From: Flavobacteriales bacterium | GTDB taxonomy: Bacteria; Bacteroidota; Bacteroidia; Flavobacteriales_F; PHOS-HE28 | DNA: 64,000 nucleotides | Direction of reading: 5' to 3' | Assembly (NCBI GenBank): GCA_016710965.1 | Contig: JADJTW010000003.1 | Location: 186,001 to 250,000, forward strand | Part shown: in pieces, positions 41,647 through 47,421 of the stretch | Numbering within the stretch: position 1 is the stretch's first letter | Layout: the number at the start of each line of letters is the position of its first letter | The notes under the pieces: model-generated | Told to the model about the DNA's origin: nothing | The model's database searches: none | What the model saw: the letters and a program-made list of their open reading frames with translations, nothing else | Translations under genes and position numbers: made by a program

Positions 41647-42291
41647 TCAAGGCTGCAGCCGCACGCGCAACCAGGTGCCATCGGAGAGTTGCTCGAAGGC
41701 GATGCGATCGTGCAAGCGGTTCGGTCGGCCCTGCCAGAATTCGATGCGTACCGGGCGGACACGATGCCCGCCCCAGTGGAGCGGACGCGGTATTTCGCCA
41801 TCCTTGAAGCGATCGTTCCAGCGAGCGAATCGCTCTTCCAGGGCTCTCCGATCCTCGACCGGGCGGCTTTGGTCACTGCTCCACGACCCTATCCTGCTCT
41901 CACGCGGCCGGGTGGCGAAATACGCATCGGATTCCTGGGCGCTCACCGGTTCTGCCCTGCCCTCGATGCGCACCTGGCGCTCGAGCTGGGGCCAGAAGAA
42001 GTTGAGCGCTGCTCGCGGGTCGCGCTCCAGGTCCATGGCCTTGCGACTGTTGTTGTTGGTATAGAAGACGAAGCCGCGCGCATCGAAGGAGCGCAGCAGC
42101 ACGACGCGGCAGCTGATCGTAAGCGAGCCGAGCGTCGCGAGGGTCATGGCATGCGGTTCGGGCAGACCAGCATCCTCGGCCCGCTTGAACCAGCGGCCGA
42201 ACAGCGCGATGGGATCGGTGCCGGCATCATCCTCGAGGAAGGCCTCGCGTGCATAATCGGTGCGATGGTCCACAGTGCGTTCGCTGCTCAT
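41647..42291 (-). CDS. pdxH: Pyridoxamine 5'-phosphate oxidase
   Basis: FMN enzyme making pyridoxal 5'-phosphate. The 214-residue protein has DYAREAFLEDDAGTDPIALFGRWFKRAEDAGLPEPHAMTLATL, then RVVLLRSFDARGFVFYTNNNSRKAMDLERDPRAALNFFW, the FMN-binding region, RIGSWSSDQSRPVEDR, and the C-terminal signature RIEFWQGRPNRLHDRIAFE. ATG 42291 gives the standard length; the longer frame up to 42522 is rejected. A TAACTTCG box lies 17 nt upstream. It is divergent from yqgE. Confidence 0.95.
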   Translation of the reverse strand: MSSERTVDHRTDYAREAFLEDDAGTDPIALFGRWFKRAEDAGLPEPHAMTLATLGSLTISCRVVLLRSFDARGFVFYTNNNSRKAMDLERDPRAALNFFWPQLERQVRIEGRAEPVSAQESDAYFATRPRESRIGSWSSDQSRPVEDRRALEERFARWNDRFKDGEIPRPLHWGGHRVRPVRIEFWQGRPNRLHDRIAFEQLSDGTWLRVRLQP

Positions 42292-42308
42292 GATAGGGGC
42301 GTTGCGGG

Positions 42309-42316
42309 CGAAGTTA
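42309..42316 (-). promoter_or_regulatory. -7 promoter element TAACTTCG for pdxH
   Basis: TAACTTCG on the minus strand, 17 nt before the pdxH ATG at 42291. Confidence 0.45.
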
Positions 42317-42378
42317 TCCGCAGCAGTAGTAGCTCGCGCCGTTCCCCCAACGCCATGCACCCGGATCCGCGCAGCCAC

Positions 42379-42386
42379 TAACTTGC
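42379..42386 (+). promoter_or_regulatory. Possible -7 element TAACTTGC for yqgE
   Basis: TAACTTGC ends 7 nt before the ATG at 42394. The matching -7 element of pdxH (TAACTTCG) lies about 62 bp away on the other strand. Confidence 0.4.
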
Positions 42387-42393
42387 TTCCCTC

Positions 42394-42981
42394 ATGGGCA
42401 AGGACATCCTCGACCTCGACCCGCTGAACAAGCACAAGCCCGGCAAGGGCCGGCTGCTGGTGAGCGAGCCTTATCTGCCCGACCCCTACTTCCGGCGGAC
42501 CGTAGTGCTGCTGTGCGACCACAACGACGAAGGGTCGTTCGGTTTCGTGCTGAACCGGCAGATGGACATGGCCATCAACGACCTGATGGAGAACCTTCCG
42601 CCGATCTCCTCACGCGTGAGCATCGGTGGTCCTGTTCAAAGCGGCGAGCTTTACTACTTGCACACACTGGGCAAGCACGTGCTGGGCAGTGTGGAGGTGG
42701 TTGACGGCGTTCACATGGGCGGCGACTATGAGCAGTTGCGTTCCATACTCGCCACCGACCCCAAGCTATCCAAGCACGTGCGCTTCTTCGTCGGCTATAG
42801 CGGCTGGGGCAAGGACCAGTTGCAGAAGGAACTCAGTGAGAAATCCTGGCTGGTGGCGCCTGCTGACAAGCGGCGCATCATGAGCACACGCGACGATGAC
42901 CTCTGGCGCGACACGCTCAAATCCATGGGCAAGGAGTATGCGCCGCTCGCCAATTTCCCCGACGACCCGTCGCTCAATTGA
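42394..42981 (+). CDS. YqgE/AlgH family protein
   Basis: A 195-residue cytosolic protein of the UPF0301 (YqgE/AlgH) family, of unknown biochemical function. Family motifs are seen in order: GRLLVSEPYLPDPYFRRTVVLLCDHNDEGSFGFVLNR, SIGGPVQSGELYYLHTLG, and FFVGYSGWGKDQLQKEL with ENSW replaced by EKSWLVAPADK. ATG 42394 follows the -7-like box by 7 nt. It ends in the shared palindrome TCAATTGA with the stop of the convergent aminotransferase gene, so the coding sequences overlap by 8 bp. Confidence 0.9.
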   Translation: MGKDILDLDPLNKHKPGKGRLLVSEPYLPDPYFRRTVVLLCDHNDEGSFGFVLNRQMDMAINDLMENLPPISSRVSIGGPVQSGELYYLHTLGKHVLGSVEVVDGVHMGGDYEQLRSILATDPKLSKHVRFFVGYSGWGKDQLQKELSEKSWLVAPADKRRIMSTRDDDLWRDTLKSMGKEYAPLANFPDDPSLN

Positions 42982-43816
42982 GCGTGCTGGCCACCAGCAA
43001 TTCCATCAAGGTGCCGGAGAGCTTGTGCGCATAGCGCTTGGTGCGATAAGCGCCCACCCAGCGCACCCCGCTTATGGCGTTGGTGAAGAACACCTCGTCC
43101 GCTGCCAGCAGGTTCTGGGGGTTCAGTGAACACTCGTACACCTTGATGCCGTTGGCCAGGGCCAGGTTGATGACCTGTGCGCGCATGACGCCGCCCAGGC
43201 AGCCATCGGCGAGAGATGGCGTGTACAGGACGCCATTGCTCACGATGAAGAGGTTGCCCGCGCTGCTCTCGATGATGTTCCCCCTCTCGTTCTGCAGCAG
43301 GCAATCGTCCAGTCCTCGCTCCCGGCTCCACAAGGCGGCCATGATGTAATACTGGCAGTTGAGCGTCTTGTGGCGGGAAAGCTCATTGATGGGCTTGCGC
43401 ATCTCAGGCCAGATATCCACCATGAGGCCATTCTGGTTGAGGGTGTGATGCGGCTCATCCAGTGCTTGCAATTCGATGGTGAAGTTGCCGCCATCCTGCT
43501 GCGGCCTGTAATACCCACCGCCGCTACGGAACAAGGTGAAACGGCAACGACCGCTCGCGATAGCGGTTGCGCTGATGAGTTCAAGGATCGATCGCTCGAA
43601 ACCCTCCCGGTCCAGAGCCGCGGGCATCTCGATGCGGAGGACCGACGCGCCGGTGGTGAGCCTGGCCCAATGCGCGTCGATGAAACAGGGCCTTCCGTTC
43701 ACCACGCGTATGCTCTCGAAGAGGCCATCGCCGAAATGGTAGGCGCGGTTGTCCAGAGGAAGAGCCGGCTGGTCGCCCGGTTGCAGTTCGCCATTGATAT
43801 TGACCAAGGACCTCAT
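42974..43816 (-). CDS. Class IV aminotransferase (4-amino-4-deoxychorismate lyase / D-amino-acid aminotransferase-like)
   Basis: PLP-dependent enzyme of fold IV, 280 residues. Family features include NGELQPGDQPALPLDNRAYHFGDGLFESIRVVNGRP at the N-terminus, with the region KTLNCQYYIMAALWSRERGLDDCLLQNERGNIIESSAGNLFIV; the lysine in SRHKTLN is the PLP anchor. The product could be 4-amino-4-deoxychorismate lyase (folate synthesis) or a D-amino-acid or branched-chain aminotransferase; I cannot separate these by eye. It overlaps gmhB by ATGA at 43816 and shares its stop palindrome with yqgE. Confidence 0.83.
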   Translation of the reverse strand: MRSLVNINGELQPGDQPALPLDNRAYHFGDGLFESIRVVNGRPCFIDAHWARLTTGASVLRIEMPAALDREGFERSILELISATAIASGRCRFTLFRSGGGYYRPQQDGGNFTIELQALDEPHHTLNQNGLMVDIWPEMRKPINELSRHKTLNCQYYIMAALWSRERGLDDCLLQNERGNIIESSAGNLFIVSNGVLYTPSLADGCLGGVMRAQVINLALANGIKVYECSLNPQNLLAADEVFFTNAISGVRWVGAYRTKRYAHKLSGTLMELLVASTLN

Positions 43817-44310
43817 GCGTTCAGGACCTGGTTCATCACCACGGGCAGCAAAGGTGCATTGGCTTCCACAAGTATCCCTCTGATGCCGACGGCCGCTGCG
43901 GCATCGATATCGCGCTGCCGGTCGCCGATCATCACCGATCGGAGGGGGTCGATACCGTGCCTGGCCATGGCCCGTTCGAAGAGCAAGCTGCCCGGCTTAC
44001 GGCACAGGCAGCGCCCCCCGCTGGGATGGTGCGGGCAGTACAGGATGTCGTGCAATCGGAGGCCGTGGCCCAGCAGCATGTGGTGAAGGTAACGGTGCGC
44101 CTCATCCACCTCGCGATGGCCGTAAAGCCCCAAGCCGATGCCGCTTTGATTCGTGATGACCACCAACGCGAAACCCGCGTTGCTCAGTTCCGACAAGCCC
44201 TCGATGACGCCGGGAAGCACCTCGAAATCCTCCATGCGCCAGGTATGCTCCCCGCGCTCGCGGTTGATGACCCCGTCGCGATCGAGGAAGGCTGCCGGAA
44301 CCAAGCTCAT
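43813..44310 (-). CDS. gmhB: HAD-family phosphatase, GmhB-like (heptose bisphosphate phosphatase)
   Basis: Predicted D-glycero-beta-D-manno-heptose 1,7-bisphosphate 7-phosphatase of the HAD-IIIA group, 165 residues. The nucleophile motif is FLDRDGVIN (Asp10 and Asp12), followed by ITNQSGIG (motif II), the zinc-binding cysteines and histidine in CPHHPSGGRCLCRKP, and motif IV GDRQRDIDAA. This enzyme makes the heptose of lipopolysaccharide core. Both ends overlap neighbouring genes by ATGA. The histidinol-phosphatase-like relatives share these motifs, so the specific substrate is inferred. Confidence 0.85.
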   Translation of the reverse strand: MSLVPAAFLDRDGVINRERGEHTWRMEDFEVLPGVIEGLSELSNAGFALVVITNQSGIGLGLYGHREVDEAHRYLHHMLLGHGLRLHDILYCPHHPSGGRCLCRKPGSLLFERAMARHGIDPLRSVMIGDRQRDIDAAAAVGIRGILVEANAPLLPVVMNQVLNA

Positions 44311-44942
44311 TGAAGCAGTTCTTGTTGGAACGAACCGATGTGCAGCAGAAGCGATGGTTCGAGCACGGTCATGAACGCAACGCCGTAAACCGCACCGAAG
44401 AAGTGGGCATCATGCGCCACATTGTCCCCACCACGCTTATCCATGTACCATGAGTACCAGAGGTAGATGGCGCCGAAGATCCAGGCAGGCATGGCGAAGG
44501 GAAAGAACATGAAGCGGACGGGCATGGTCGGCAGCATGAGGATCTGAGCGAAGAGCACGGCGCTCACCGCACCGCTTGCTCCCACAGCGCGGTAGTTGGG
44601 GTCATGGATATGGCGCTTGTAGGATGGCAGCGTGGAGAAGAGCACTCCCCCGATGTAAAGGGCCAGGTACGGGAAGGTAGCGTCCGTCCCGGTGATGCGA
44701 TCGAGCAGCGGCTCCACGTTGCGGCCGAACATGTACAGGACGAACATGTTCACCAGGAGGTGCGGCCAGTTGGCATGGATGAAGGCATGCGTTAGGAAGC
44801 GGTACCACTGCCCGCGCGCCTTGATCACGAAGGGTTCGAAGAGCAGCTCACTGAAAAGCCGTGCGTTGTTGAAGGCGGCGATGGACACCAGCGCCGTGAT
44901 GGCGATGATGGCCCAGGTGATGATGGATTGCTGGTCGGGCAC
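44307..44942 (-). CDS. Rhomboid family intramembrane serine protease
   Basis: A 211-residue protein with six membrane helices. The catalytic serine motif GASGAV follows YRAVGASGAVSAVLF, and the histidine partner is in HDAHFFGAVYGVAFM. The L1-loop like FIHANWPHLLVNMFVLYMFG at helix 2 matches the family's conserved HxxxxHLxxN motif. It could cleave membrane proteins; the substrates are unknown. ATG 44942 starts 15 bp after the DUF4440 lipoprotein stop, and its stop overlaps gmhB (ATGA). Confidence 0.92.
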   Translation of the reverse strand: MPDQQSIITWAIIAITALVSIAAFNNARLFSELLFEPFVIKARGQWYRFLTHAFIHANWPHLLVNMFVLYMFGRNVEPLLDRITGTDATFPYLALYIGGVLFSTLPSYKRHIHDPNYRAVGASGAVSAVLFAQILMLPTMPVRFMFFPFAMPAWIFGAIYLWYSWYMDKRGGDNVAHDAHFFGAVYGVAFMTVLEPSLLLHIGSFQQELLQ

Positions 44943-44957
44943 GTGATCTCCCGGTCT

Positions 44958-45374
44958 TCAGTACGAATGGTCACGAACGATGCGCCATCCTTCAGCCTGC
45001 CGCTGCCAGAGGAGAGAGAAGCCGCCATTCAGCGTGTCAGCTGCACGGCGCAATTCCCACAGCCCCGCCACCCAGGCATGGTCATTTCCCACCGGGGCCA
45101 CTTCGTGGATGGTGAAAGCCAGATTTCCCATGGCTTCCTGGCTGGGGTAGGACTTCAGGTAATTGTCCGTTACCTGTTGCTTGCCGCAGGTTTGGCCCTG
45201 CTTGCTGAAGAAACAGATCTCCTCAGCATATCCGGCCATGAAGCCGGGTATGTCGCCACGGTCCCACGCCGATTCCTGCTCTGCCAGGACCCGTCGGATG
45301 GCGCGCTCGTCGGCTTCGGAGTAGCCGGTGCATGAAACCAGCGCGAAGAGGGTGAGCGGGAGAAGGATCTTCAT
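44958..45374 (-). CDS. DUF4440/SnoaL-like lipoprotein
   Basis: A 138-residue lipoprotein with signal MKILLPLTLFALVSC (lipobox LVSC, lipidated Cys15) and a small alpha+beta cone-like domain of the NTF2/SnoaL type: RAIRRVLAEQESAWDRGDIPGFMAGYAEEICFFSKQG, then the strands AFTIHEVAPVGNDHAWVAGLWEL and SLLWQRQAEGWRIVRDHSY at the end, the usual DUF4440 fingerprint. Its ligand is unknown. It is the first gene of the 45374-42974 leftward group. Confidence 0.82.
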   Translation of the reverse strand: MKILLPLTLFALVSCTGYSEADERAIRRVLAEQESAWDRGDIPGFMAGYAEEICFFSKQGQTCGKQQVTDNYLKSYPSQEAMGNLAFTIHEVAPVGNDHAWVAGLWELRRAADTLNGGFSLLWQRQAEGWRIVRDHSY

Positions 45375-45417
45375 GCCGCCAAGGAACGGAAAAGGCCACC
45401 GATGTCGATGGCCTCCG

Positions 45418-45491
45418 TAGCGCGGGGGAGACTTGAACTCCCGACCTCAGGATTATGAATCATGCGCTCTAACCAGCTGAGCTACCGCGCC
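45418..45491 (-). tRNA. tRNA-Met (CAT), elongator type
   Basis: A 74-nt cloverleaf on the minus strand, from G at 45491 to the discriminator A at 45418. The acceptor stem is GGCGCGG/CCGCGCT with a G-U first pair, the D arm is GCTC/GAGC, and the T arm is GGGAG/CTCCC with the loop TTCAAGT. The anticodon loop is TTCATAA (CAT). The anticodon stem CATGA/TCCTG has one mismatch at pair 29-41. The CCA end is not encoded. A -7 box lies at 45528-45521. Confidence 0.93.
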
Positions 45492-45520
45492 ATTCGCCGA
45501 GGCTTTCGGCCAAGGGGCGG

Positions 45521-45528
45521 CAAATATA
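45521..45528 (-). promoter_or_regulatory. -7 promoter element TATATTTG for tRNA-Met
   Basis: Perfect TAnnTTTG match on the minus strand, 29 nt before the tRNA 5' end. Confidence 0.55.
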
Positions 45529-45638
45529 GAGATCGACCCAAGCCGGGGACTTCATCAGAAGGCCGTCCCCATCGATCATGCGGGCTGTGTTGAGAATGTT
45601 CTCAGGGAGGGGTGCCAAAGCGCGGCATTGGGCGCCTC

Positions 45639-45646
45639 TATATTTG
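45639..45646 (+). promoter_or_regulatory. -7 promoter element TATATTTG for the small membrane gene
   Basis: Perfect TAnnTTTG match on the plus strand, 31 nt before the ATG at 45678. The same octamer drives the divergent tRNA. Confidence 0.5.
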
Positions 45647-45677
45647 CCCGCTCCCATCTAACAACCCCACGAACATC

Positions 45678-45803
45678 ATGAGCGATCACCACGTCGAAGG
45701 CCATTTTCCGGAGGAAGCCGAACAGAACGAGATCGGCGGGCCTGTGCTCTTTGCGCTGGTATGCCTCGGTGCCAGCATCCTCATTATATGGGCGATGACC
45801 TGA
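45678..45803 (+). CDS. Small single-pass membrane protein of unknown function
   Basis: A 41-residue protein with an acidic, histidine-rich N-terminal half (SDHHVEGHFPEEAEQNEIG) and one membrane helix (PVLFALVCLGASILIIWAM). I do not recognise it. A good -7 element upstream and a terminator directly after it support it as a real single-gene unit. The ATG at 45678 is chosen over upstream frames because the residues before it cross the promoter. Small membrane subunits of respiratory complexes look like this, but no neighbour suggests a partner. Confidence 0.6.
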   Translation: MSDHHVEGHFPEEAEQNEIGGPVLFALVCLGASILIIWAMT

Positions 45804-45822
45804 GCACTCCATAGGGAACGAA

Positions 45823-45849
45823 GAAGCCGCTCCATTCCGGGCGGCTTTC
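45823..45849 (+). terminator. Terminator after the small membrane gene
   Basis: Stem AAGCCGC/GCGGCTT with a 10-nt loop followed by TTCC; convergent with the zinc-finger gene. Confidence 0.6.
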
Positions 45850-45867
45850 CCATTTCTGGAAGATCGG

Positions 45868-46266
45868 TCAGTTAGGCCGGGTATCACCTGCGCGGTCCAG
45901 GTACTCGTCGCGGCGCACGAGCATGAACCAATTCTCACCGAGCTCGAGGAATCCCTGCTCGAAGCAGAAGATGTAGTTGTTGCCCGCTTTGGTGCGGTGG
46001 GTGTTGGTGTGGTACATGAAGCTGTAGCCACGTTCGATAAGCTTGTCACGATGGACCTTGGTCTTGCCCTCGGGTCCGGTGTTCAATTCCGATAGTATGC
46101 GTCGATTGCGCTTCAGCGCGTTCACCACGTTGCGCACATAATTGATGGGCGCGTTATTGGTGTGGTAGTGGTACAGATTGCGGCATGCATCCGAGCAGAA
46201 GCGCTTATCGGTGCGCCCCACGACCTTCTCGCCGCACTCCAGGCATACCTTTTCCACGGCTGGCAT
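45868..46266 (-). CDS. Zinc-ribbon protein of unknown function
   Basis: A 132-residue protein with an N-terminal zinc finger CLECGEKVVGRTDKRFCSDAC (two CxxC/CxxxC pairs, about residues 8-28). It is followed by an alpha-helical and basic region with HYHTNNAPINYVRNVVNALKRNRRILSEL, and a beta-rich end GYSFMYHTNTHRTKAGNNYIFCFEQGFLEL. The family is common in Bacteroidota, often annotated only as hypothetical; nucleic acid binding is plausible. ATG 46266 lies 4 nt after a TACTTTCG box, exactly as at fabG. Confidence 0.75.
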   Translation of the reverse strand: MPAVEKVCLECGEKVVGRTDKRFCSDACRNLYHYHTNNAPINYVRNVVNALKRNRRILSELNTGPEGKTKVHRDKLIERGYSFMYHTNTHRTKAGNNYIFCFEQGFLELGENWFMLVRRDEYLDRAGDTRPN

Positions 46267-46270
46267 CGCC

Positions 46271-46278
46271 CGAAAGTA
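46271..46278 (-). promoter_or_regulatory. -7 promoter element TACTTTCG for the zinc-ribbon gene
   Basis: TACTTTCG on the minus strand, 4 nt before the ATG at 46266. A TTG lies about 22 bp further upstream, at a -33 position. Confidence 0.55.
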
Positions 46279-46315
46279 ACCGCTCCCATGATCGCAGCAA
46301 GTGCCAGAGGCCCGT

Positions 46316-47227
46316 TCACCGTTCGATTTCCATGGCTGGAGCGGTGCTCCTGGTCCCGCTGGGGGCCGAAATGATGGGCTCCACCGCATAGCCACGATCA
46401 CGCAAGAGGGCGATGAGGCCGGTCTCGCGCGGCAGATGCGCCGCACCGACGGCGAAGAAGGCACTGGTTCCGGTGCTCAACAGACTGTCAATGCGGTGCG
46501 CCATGCGAGCGTTGCGCTCTACGATCAACGAGGCGTCCATCTCGACCGGCAAGGCGCCACTGGCATCCATCACCTCCATGAGCGCATCCAGGTCCTGTGC
46601 GGCGTAGGCCCCGAGCAATCGATCCAGTTCCGCCTGCTCGTCACCGGAATCAATACGCTCAAGGAGCAACTGGGCCTGTCGTTCTAACGACAGCACATCC
46701 ATGGCCCCCATCTGTTCGCGCAAGGTCTCCAGTCCCACGATCTCCTGCCCATTTGCCCGCGCCAGGTACTGGATCTCCTCATCGAGCACTCGCTCGTGCT
46801 GTCCTTGTATATCCACTCCGCTGAGCATGAGCAGCACGAAATAGGGTCGCAACCGAAGTGCCATTCCATGGTAGGTTCCCAAACGATGCTTCAAGCCCGC
46901 CTCGACACGGCGCCACTCCCGTTTCCGATAGTAATCCTTCAGGGTTCGTCCCTCGGGCAGCAGCGCCAAGCTCATCAACCCGAGCATGCGCCCTTGCTCG
47001 CGCTCGATGTCCAATTCACCGGCGACCACCTGCACGCGACGCAGGGCTGGCAGCACCGAATCGCCCCATTGGTACGCGCGATCATCGCGGCTATGCACGG
47101 TTCCGAAGAGGTAGCTGGAACCAGCGACCTGTGGCGCGCTTACACGCCACAGGGTGGTCTTTGGAGTCCCTTGGCCTAAAGCACCAAGGACATGAAGCAG
47201 AAGGCAATAGAAAGCCGGCGCACGCAC
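46316..47227 (-). CDS. TraB/GumN family exported protein
   Basis: A 303-residue exported protein of the TraB/GumN family, proposed to be metalloproteases of the Tiki fold. After the signal peptide (RAPAFYCLLLHVLGALGQG) come LWRVSAPQVAGSSYLFGTVHSRDDRAYQ, with the GTVH motif, and the later motif with histidine in FAVGAAHLPRETGLIALLRDRGYAVEP. The start is GTG at 47227, which follows a TAGATTTG box by 5 nt; the placing of promoter and start code strongly favours it. Confidence 0.83.
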   Translation of the reverse strand: MRAPAFYCLLLHVLGALGQGTPKTTLWRVSAPQVAGSSYLFGTVHSRDDRAYQWGDSVLPALRRVQVVAGELDIEREQGRMLGLMSLALLPEGRTLKDYYRKREWRRVEAGLKHRLGTYHGMALRLRPYFVLLMLSGVDIQGQHERVLDEEIQYLARANGQEIVGLETLREQMGAMDVLSLERQAQLLLERIDSGDEQAELDRLLGAYAAQDLDALMEVMDASGALPVEMDASLIVERNARMAHRIDSLLSTGTSAFFAVGAAHLPRETGLIALLRDRGYAVEPIISAPSGTRSTAPAMEIER

Positions 47228-47232
47228 ACCGC

Positions 47233-47240
47233 CAAATCTA
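47233..47240 (-). promoter_or_regulatory. -7 promoter element TAGATTTG for the TraB/GumN gene
   Basis: Perfect TAnnTTTG match on the minus strand, 5 nt before the GTG start. Confidence 0.55.
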
Positions 47241-47255
47241 GGCGGAGGGGACGGA

Positions 47256-47360
47256 TCAGGAGGCGATCGCGAGAGCGAAGGACATGAGGCTCAGCACGGC
47301 GAAGAGCAGCATGCTGGTGCGGATGAGGTTGGTTCGGTCGGCGGGACGGGAGCGGTCCAT
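47256..47360 (-). CDS. Possible 34-residue membrane peptide gene
   Basis: A short frame from ATG 47360 to TGA at 47258-47256. The product has a basic N-terminus (DRSRPADRTNLIRTS) and one hydrophobic helix (MLLFAVLSLMSFALAIA). It fills most of the otherwise empty stretch between the TraB/GumN gene and the surface protein array. No promoter box was seen, so translation is uncertain. Confidence 0.4.
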   Translation of the reverse strand: MDRSRPADRTNLIRTSMLLFAVLSLMSFALAIAS

Positions 47361-47421
47361 GGTCTTTGCTTGATGAGCACTCCAATGACGGATCGCGATG
47401 GAATGGTTGCTTCGCATGATC

